Virus record (IMG/VR): IMGVR_UViG_3300047157_000023
Coordinates: 1-53,991 of that record
Length of the DNA: 53,991 bases
From: a virus
Reading direction: 5' to 3' (one strand)
The translations under genes were made by a program, and so were the position numbers. This document shows positions 50,722 to 53,991 of this stretch, in pieces; position 1 is the stretch's first letter; every line of letters begins with the position of its first letter. The notes beneath the pieces are model-generated. The model searched no databases. It was not told where the DNA came from and was given only the letters and a program-made list of their open reading frames with translations.

Positions 50722-51065
50722 CCTGTTTCCTTTTCTTTTATGGAATCCCAGTATTTCTTTTCTTCTTCTGCTGTTTGGTAATACTTGGATAAAAAGTGTT
50801 CTATACCATCACAGTGATAATGTTTTCTACGTTTATCATTTCCCCATCTACCTGTTGTGTAGTAGTAAGAATACCGACTACTGTATCTACTCTCTGGTTC
50901 TTTTTCTTTATATATAAAAATTAAGTTTTGTGCTTCATGTACAAAATAAGCAATACCTTTTGAGTCTAAGCAATCTTTTACAAACTCTAATGTTTCTTCA
51001 GTATATCTTTTAAACTTAGCCTCTCCTTTAGAATTTGTACCAATGTAGTTCCATTTATTACCCAT
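50718..51065 (-). CDS. Hypothetical protein, 115 aa
   Basis: Starts MGNKWNYIGTNSKGEAKFKR. Rich in Tyr, Lys and Glu, with RYSSRYSYYYTTGRWG in the middle and a charged C-terminal helix (AEEEKKYWDSIKEKE). Overlaps thyX by four bases. No known motif. Confidence 0.55.
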   Translation of the reverse strand: MGNKWNYIGTNSKGEAKFKRYTEETLEFVKDCLDSKGIAYFVHEAQNLIFIYKEKEPESRYSSRYSYYYTTGRWGNDKRRKHYHCDGIEHFLSKYYQTAEEEKKYWDSIKEKETG

Positions 51066-51068
51066 TGA

Positions 51069-51467
51069 TCAATCTCCTTTATAAAATATGTGTGATCCTA
51101 AAGTCACAGTATGTTTATAATGTTTACTCCAAAAAGGTTTAACGTAGTTTGCATGGTAATAGACAGATCCATCGGTATTGTCCTTGACATACCCATGTAC
51201 AACTTTGTGTGCTACAAGCTGAGAGTCTAACCATGCTCGTCTTTCTTTAGGTGTATCTGATTTACCATCACAGTACCAACTGAACTGACATCTACCTATA
51301 CCTTTTTCTAACCCTTGCTTAACTACTTTACATGCATTGTCAGGAAACTTATCATCAGCTACACGATTAAGCACAACGTGAGCTACTGCATACTGTCCTT
51401 CTAATGGCTCACTACGTGCCTCGTAGTACACGTTAAGTGCAATGCATGTAAGCATCTCAGCTATCAT
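51069..51467 (-). CDS. SleB-like cell-wall hydrolase
   Basis: A 132-aa protein. ALNVYYEARSEPLEGQYAVA, VVLNRV, DNACKVVKQG, CQFSWYCDGK and GSVYYHANYVKPFW are the consecutive motifs of the SleB/Hydrolase_2 family of peptidoglycan hydrolases, with the E of YYEAR as the likely catalytic acid. The N-terminus MIAEMLTCIALN is weakly hydrophobic and not a clear signal. It is a second cell-wall enzyme besides the M15 endolysin, placed in the replication operon, so it might act early or be used in the virion. Confidence 0.8.
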   Translation of the reverse strand: MIAEMLTCIALNVYYEARSEPLEGQYAVAHVVLNRVADDKFPDNACKVVKQGLEKGIGRCQFSWYCDGKSDTPKERRAWLDSQLVAHKVVHGYVKDNTDGSVYYHANYVKPFWSKHYKHTVTLGSHIFYKGD

Positions 51468-51661
51468 TTGTTTACTCCTATATTAGTTGGTGCATAGACT
51501 TCACCATTGTATTGGCTACCAGTCTCAGTATCTGCACCAAAGTTACACCATGCTAAGATCAATAGGATTGCCATGATCCAGTAGAATGAAACCTTTACCC
51601 ACTTGATAAAGCCCTCGAATGTTTTCTTAGCTTCTATCTCTGCTGCTTCACTTGGTGTCAT
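51464..51661 (-). CDS. Small membrane protein resembling aa3-oxidase subunit IV
   Basis: A 65-aa protein: EAEAKKT-like start, then TFEGFIKWVKVSFYWIMAIL with one transmembrane helix (about 22-43) and a polar tail. The T-(F/Y)-x-G-F-I-K motif before the helix is what defines bacterial aa3-type cytochrome oxidase subunit IV, and phage proteins are sometimes so annotated. The tail (ADTETGSQYNGEVYAP) is unlike the bacterial subunit. The similarity could be chance. Overlaps both neighbours by four bases. Confidence 0.4.
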   Translation of the reverse strand: MTPSEAAEIEAKKTFEGFIKWVKVSFYWIMAILLILAWCNFGADTETGSQYNGEVYAPTNIGVNK

Positions 51662-51819
51662 TGTAGTTTTTCCTTTCTGACTTCTTCTACACCTACTGCA
51701 TAATACTGACCTGTTTCAAACATATCTAAAATGATCCGTTTGTCTTTTGCCCTCATGTAAAAACTTATATGACTATTATCATCTCTGTTCTTTTTTATTT
51801 TAACTAAGTACTGCTTCAT
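51658..51819 (-). CDS. Small basic hypothetical protein, 53 aa
   Basis: ATG at 51819 overlaps the preceding TGA (ATGA), which decides the start over the longer frame to 51843. MKQYLVKIKKNRDDNSHISF and MFETGQYYAVGVEEVRKEK suggest a small alpha/beta fold. No family recognised. Confidence 0.55.
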   Translation of the reverse strand: MKQYLVKIKKNRDDNSHISFYMRAKDKRIILDMFETGQYYAVGVEEVRKEKLQ

Positions 51820-51989
51820 TGCTGTACCTCTACTTCTAGACAAGCCACTGTCTCTGACTTGTGCGTTACCATCTTAGCTGCTTTACTCAATTCAATCTGG
51901 CACTCTTCTATCGTGGCATAGTTGCCCAATTGATAATGCTCCACTGTCTGCGTACTAAACAGCTGCATCCATACTAATACATACATCAT
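51816..51989 (-). CDS. Small hypothetical protein, 57 aa
   Basis: AAGGAG stands before the double ATG at 51989/51986. MMYVLVWMQLFSTQTVEHYQ suggests a possible signal or partial membrane segment, followed by IEECQIELSKAAK and a second cysteine (VACLEVEVQQ). Could be a small exported protein. Stop overlaps the next start. Confidence 0.5.
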   Translation of the reverse strand: MMYVLVWMQLFSTQTVEHYQLGNYATIEECQIELSKAAKMVTHKSETVACLEVEVQQ

Positions 51990-51990
51990 G

Positions 51991-52140
51991 TCATTCTCCT
52001 TTCATGGCTTCCTCAAGATCTCCTGCATAGTCCTGCTCGTCTACTTTAAATGTTACAGTGACATAACCAAACTCATCTATAGCTTCATACTTGTGAGTTG
52101 GACAAGTGGCAAGCCACTCCCAAAATTCTTCTCTATCCAT
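51991..52140 (-). CDS. Small acidic hypothetical protein, 49 aa
   Basis: MDREEFWEWLATCPTHKYEA followed by DEFGYVTVTFKVDEQD, ending MKGE at 51991. An N-terminal helix with W/F residues and a beta hairpin are likely. No family recognised; packing within the operon supports it. Confidence 0.5.
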   Translation of the reverse strand: MDREEFWEWLATCPTHKYEAIDEFGYVTVTFKVDEQDYAGDLEEAMKGE

Positions 52141-52246
52141 CTGCTACTTCCTTTCCTTTATGCTTCTTCTTTCTAGGTACTACACCTTTCTTTCGATCAG
52201 GTATAGCTCGTTGTTTATACTTTGGTTGCCGAAGGTCTTTTGCCAT
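52133..52246 (-). CDS. Very short basic protein, 37 aa
   Basis: MAKDLRQPKYKQRAIPDRKK and VVPRKKKHKGKEVADG: about 40 percent Lys/Arg. The stop at 52133 overlaps the next start by eight bases. Likely nucleic-acid or ribosome binding if real; evidence is gene packing only. Confidence 0.45.
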   Translation of the reverse strand: MAKDLRQPKYKQRAIPDRKKGVVPRKKKHKGKEVADG

Positions 52247-52253
52247 CGGATTT

Positions 52254-52445
52254 TTAATGTATCGGTCCTTCATACCAGTCATCCCAATCTACTTCAAGTT
52301 CTTTGTGAAACCTAATATCAGCTGCCATTAAAAAGAATAGAGCTGCAAGCTCCATTGCGTACTCATCTTCAATCTTACCCTCTGCAAATAGCTTGCCATA
52401 CTTCTCAAAAGTTTCTATAGGTATTTGTTTATCTTTTTTCTTCAT
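52254..52445 (-). CDS. Hypothetical protein, 63 aa
   Basis: MKKKDKQIPIETFEKYGKLF then EYAMELAALFFLMAADIRFH and an acidic, Trp-rich end (VDWDDWYEGPIH). The central hydrophobic helix is short and probably buried, not membrane-spanning. Overlaps the integrase stop by four bases. No family recognised. Confidence 0.5.
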   Translation of the reverse strand: MKKKDKQIPIETFEKYGKLFAEGKIEDEYAMELAALFFLMAADIRFHKELEVDWDDWYEGPIH

Positions 52446-53326
52446 TGCCTTTGTCTCCTCTCCAATGCAGACTTTGCGGTTTTTAAACTAAATTTATTGT
52501 ACGGATTTAAACTACTAACATGTTTATGACCAGTCACAGATTGAATAGCCAAGTGATCTACCTCACCCTCAATCATCTGAACAATGGCGGTCTTACGTAG
52601 ATCACCCACTCTCAGATCATCAGGAAGCCCTGCAAGAGCTTTAACCTCTGCCAGTAGTGCAGACATCTGGTGAACTGTTAGCGGTCTGTACGCACCATCT
52701 GAGGCTCTGTGGTGAGGTACTACATATTCTTGGAAGTCCCAGTCACCTTTCTGTTCAGTGAGCATACCAACTAAGTTGGGTGGTATTGGTAATTCTACCT
52801 CAGCTCCACGTTTAGTCTGTTTAATTTCTACAACTTCCTTATCAAGGTCAACATCATGCCAAGTTAGATTACGAATATCTATTGGGCGTTGACCCCACTC
52901 ATAGCACATCAGGACAATCAGTCCTATGTTACGCCACTCAAACTTTGTGAATGCTGTATCTAGAAATGATAGTACTTGGTCATGTGTCCAGACGACAGAA
53001 CGAGGATCACTGTGGCGTTTCTTAACTCTAGCCATTGGATTGAGCATCATTATCTCCATTGCGATAAGATAATTAATGAGAACTGAAAACACCCTAGCGT
53101 TATGGTTTGCATTAGAGGTGGATGTTTCCAGCTCCCACGTATCGTACATCTCAGAGCACATGGCTATGCTTAACTTATCTAAGTTTACATTACCAAGTTT
53201 TCTTCCCATAACAGACATACGACAGAAAGCTAACAGACAACACTCGTAGTTCTTTTGCGAGGAACTAGAGAGAGAGTTGAACTGACGAGTGTGGAGATAT
53301 TTGTCTACAGCTTTATTAAATTTCAT
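52442..53326 (-). CDS. int: Tyrosine recombinase (phage integrase)
   Basis: ATG 53326 is chosen because it overlaps the stop of a short upstream gene with a strong ribosome site; the TTG at 53341 has none. About 294 aa: an N-terminal SAM-like DNA-binding domain (YLHTRQFNSLSSSSQKNYE) and a catalytic domain with Arg in YEWGQRPIDIRNLTW (R147), a Lys in KQTKRGAEVEL, GDLRKTAIV (Arg 244, with Gly where the box-II His normally is), TGHKHVSS (His 267) and Tyr 276 in NPYNKF. It implies site-specific integration. The operator-like palindrome lies upstream. Confidence 0.85.
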   Translation of the reverse strand: MKFNKAVDKYLHTRQFNSLSSSSQKNYECCLLAFCRMSVMGRKLGNVNLDKLSIAMCSEMYDTWELETSTSNANHNARVFSVLINYLIAMEIMMLNPMARVKKRHSDPRSVVWTHDQVLSFLDTAFTKFEWRNIGLIVLMCYEWGQRPIDIRNLTWHDVDLDKEVVEIKQTKRGAEVELPIPPNLVGMLTEQKGDWDFQEYVVPHHRASDGAYRPLTVHQMSALLAEVKALAGLPDDLRVGDLRKTAIVQMIEGEVDHLAIQSVTGHKHVSSLNPYNKFSLKTAKSALERRQRQ

Positions 53327-53376
53327 ATCTTTCCTATCCAATGTGAGCAGTCATCATGTGGGTCATCTATTTTCAT
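53323..53376 (-). CDS. Leader peptide of the integrase gene, 17 aa
   Basis: A strong GTAGGAGGT site precedes ATG 53376. The frame is MKIDDPHDDCSHWIGKI and its stop overlaps the integrase ATG (ATGA). The integrase itself has no good ribosome site, so its translation probably depends on ribosomes finishing this peptide. Confidence 0.5.
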   Translation of the reverse strand: MKIDDPHDDCSHWIGKI

Positions 53377-53514
53377 AGGCACCTCCTACATTAAGGAACC
53401 TATAGTTATACTTAAAGTATTTAATATTACTACTATAAATATTAAAAAACTTTAAGTTACTTAAAGTATATATAAAATACACTATTTTGATAAAACATCA
53501 AGTGTGGCACGTTG
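53377..53514 (-). promoter_or_regulatory. Control region upstream of the integrase
   Basis: AT-rich, no gene. It holds the 19-bp palindrome at 53449-53467 and a half-site ACTTAAAGT at 53410-53418. A weak leftward promoter may overlap (TTGATG near 53499-53504), but I see no convincing -10 at standard spacing. Confidence 0.45.
53449..53467. promoter_or_regulatory. 19-bp palindromic operator-like site, copy 3
   Basis: ACTTTAAGTTACTTAAAGT is exactly the reverse complement of the element at 3695-3713. It lies about 75 bp upstream of the leader peptide of the integrase gene. Confidence 0.65.
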
Positions 53515-53991
53515 TCACATACGTTTACGTTTGACATAATTGTCACTATAATTATAGTACATGGACATATCATCTATCTGACACTCCTCCATGAGAGTGT
53601 GTGGGTTGAATCCATAGGAGTCAAGTAGTTCTGCAACTCTTGTCGGATAATCTATAATTATCTGCTCAAGGTCAAAGGCATTGTCATCATCATAGTTGTA
53701 CTTATACCCATACTTATCACCACCTGATACGTTACGCCATAGGTCTTCTACCTCTGATACATCACGTTCAAACACTAGACCAGACCAGTCAGCTTGACAC
53801 TAGTGCAAGCAGTAAATCATCAGCATAATCAAGGTCTTGTACCTCATTCTTAGTGTGCTGATTGAAGTAGCCAACACTGATATTTGTACACTCAGATACT
53901 ATTGGTGCATACTCATTGCTGTCAGTATAAGAGCCAGTGCTGTCAGGTTCTAACTGTGACATATTTACAACATCTATAAAAGATTTTGCAA
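53515..53991 (-). CDS. M28-like phage peptidase, C-terminal part (frameshifted, cut by window edge)
   Basis: Reading leftward from the edge: MSQLEPDSTGSYTDSNEYAP, then SECTNISVGYFNQHTKNEVQ and DLDYADDLLLALV. After one extra base at 53797 the next frame gives QADWSGLVFERDVSEVEDLW and a stop at 53515. The pattern DxTGxYTDxxEY...ECTNxSVGYxxxHTxxExQD is the end of a zinc-peptidase-like family common in marine phages (with the H of the last zinc site). The N-terminal two thirds with the other metal ligands are missing. Likely cytoplasmic; substrate unknown. Confidence 0.6.

Overview
The window is a tailed-phage genome, almost certainly a podovirus of a marine alphaproteobacterium. The gene set supports this: terminase, portal, scaffold and capsid, T7-like adaptor/nozzle proteins, very long internal virion proteins, a family-A DNA polymerase, a T7 gp4-like primase-helicase, a gp2.5-like SSB, B12-dependent ribonucleotide reductase, ThyX, MazG and a tyrosine integrase. 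The overall make-up resembles the HMO-2011-like marine podoviruses. That placement comes from gene content and remembered family motifs, not from a search. DNA is AT-rich. A DUF1127 gene and a DUF6127-like gene point to an alphaproteobacterial host.

Layout. Positions 1-2167 hold leftward small genes, most with broken frames. Positions 2168-3849 carry no convincing gene. They hold a strongly hairpin-forming stretch (2215-2850, candidate structured RNA), several families of short repeats, and a rightward promoter with two 19-bp palindromes just downstream. Positions 3850-40568 form one long rightward operon: lysis cassette (holin-like, M15 endolysin, spanin-like lipoprotein), a run of small basic proteins, DUF1127, terminase, portal, scaffold, capsid, tail tube, a 11-kb block of four fibre-like genes with two paralogous assembly-chaperone-like genes, then internal virion proteins. 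A bidirectional terminator at 40571-40602 separates this from a long leftward operon (53376-40600) for nucleotide metabolism and replication. That operon is headed by the integrase, whose upstream region repeats the same 19-bp palindrome. A leftward peptidase-like gene runs off the right edge.

How it works together. The leftward block makes and repairs DNA (NrdJ, ThyX, MazG, polymerase, primase-helicase, SSB, several PD-(D/E)XK-like nucleases). The rightward block builds the virion and lyses the cell. The shared palindrome suggests one regulator acting on both the rightward promoter and the integrase.

Sequence quality. Terminase, portal, scaffold, capsid, one fibre, one exonuclease and nearly all genes in 1-1565 and at the right edge carry single-base indels, most often one extra A on the coding strand. 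Conserved protein sequence continues in the next frame each time, so I treat these as intact genes with probable consensus errors and give whole-gene coordinates.
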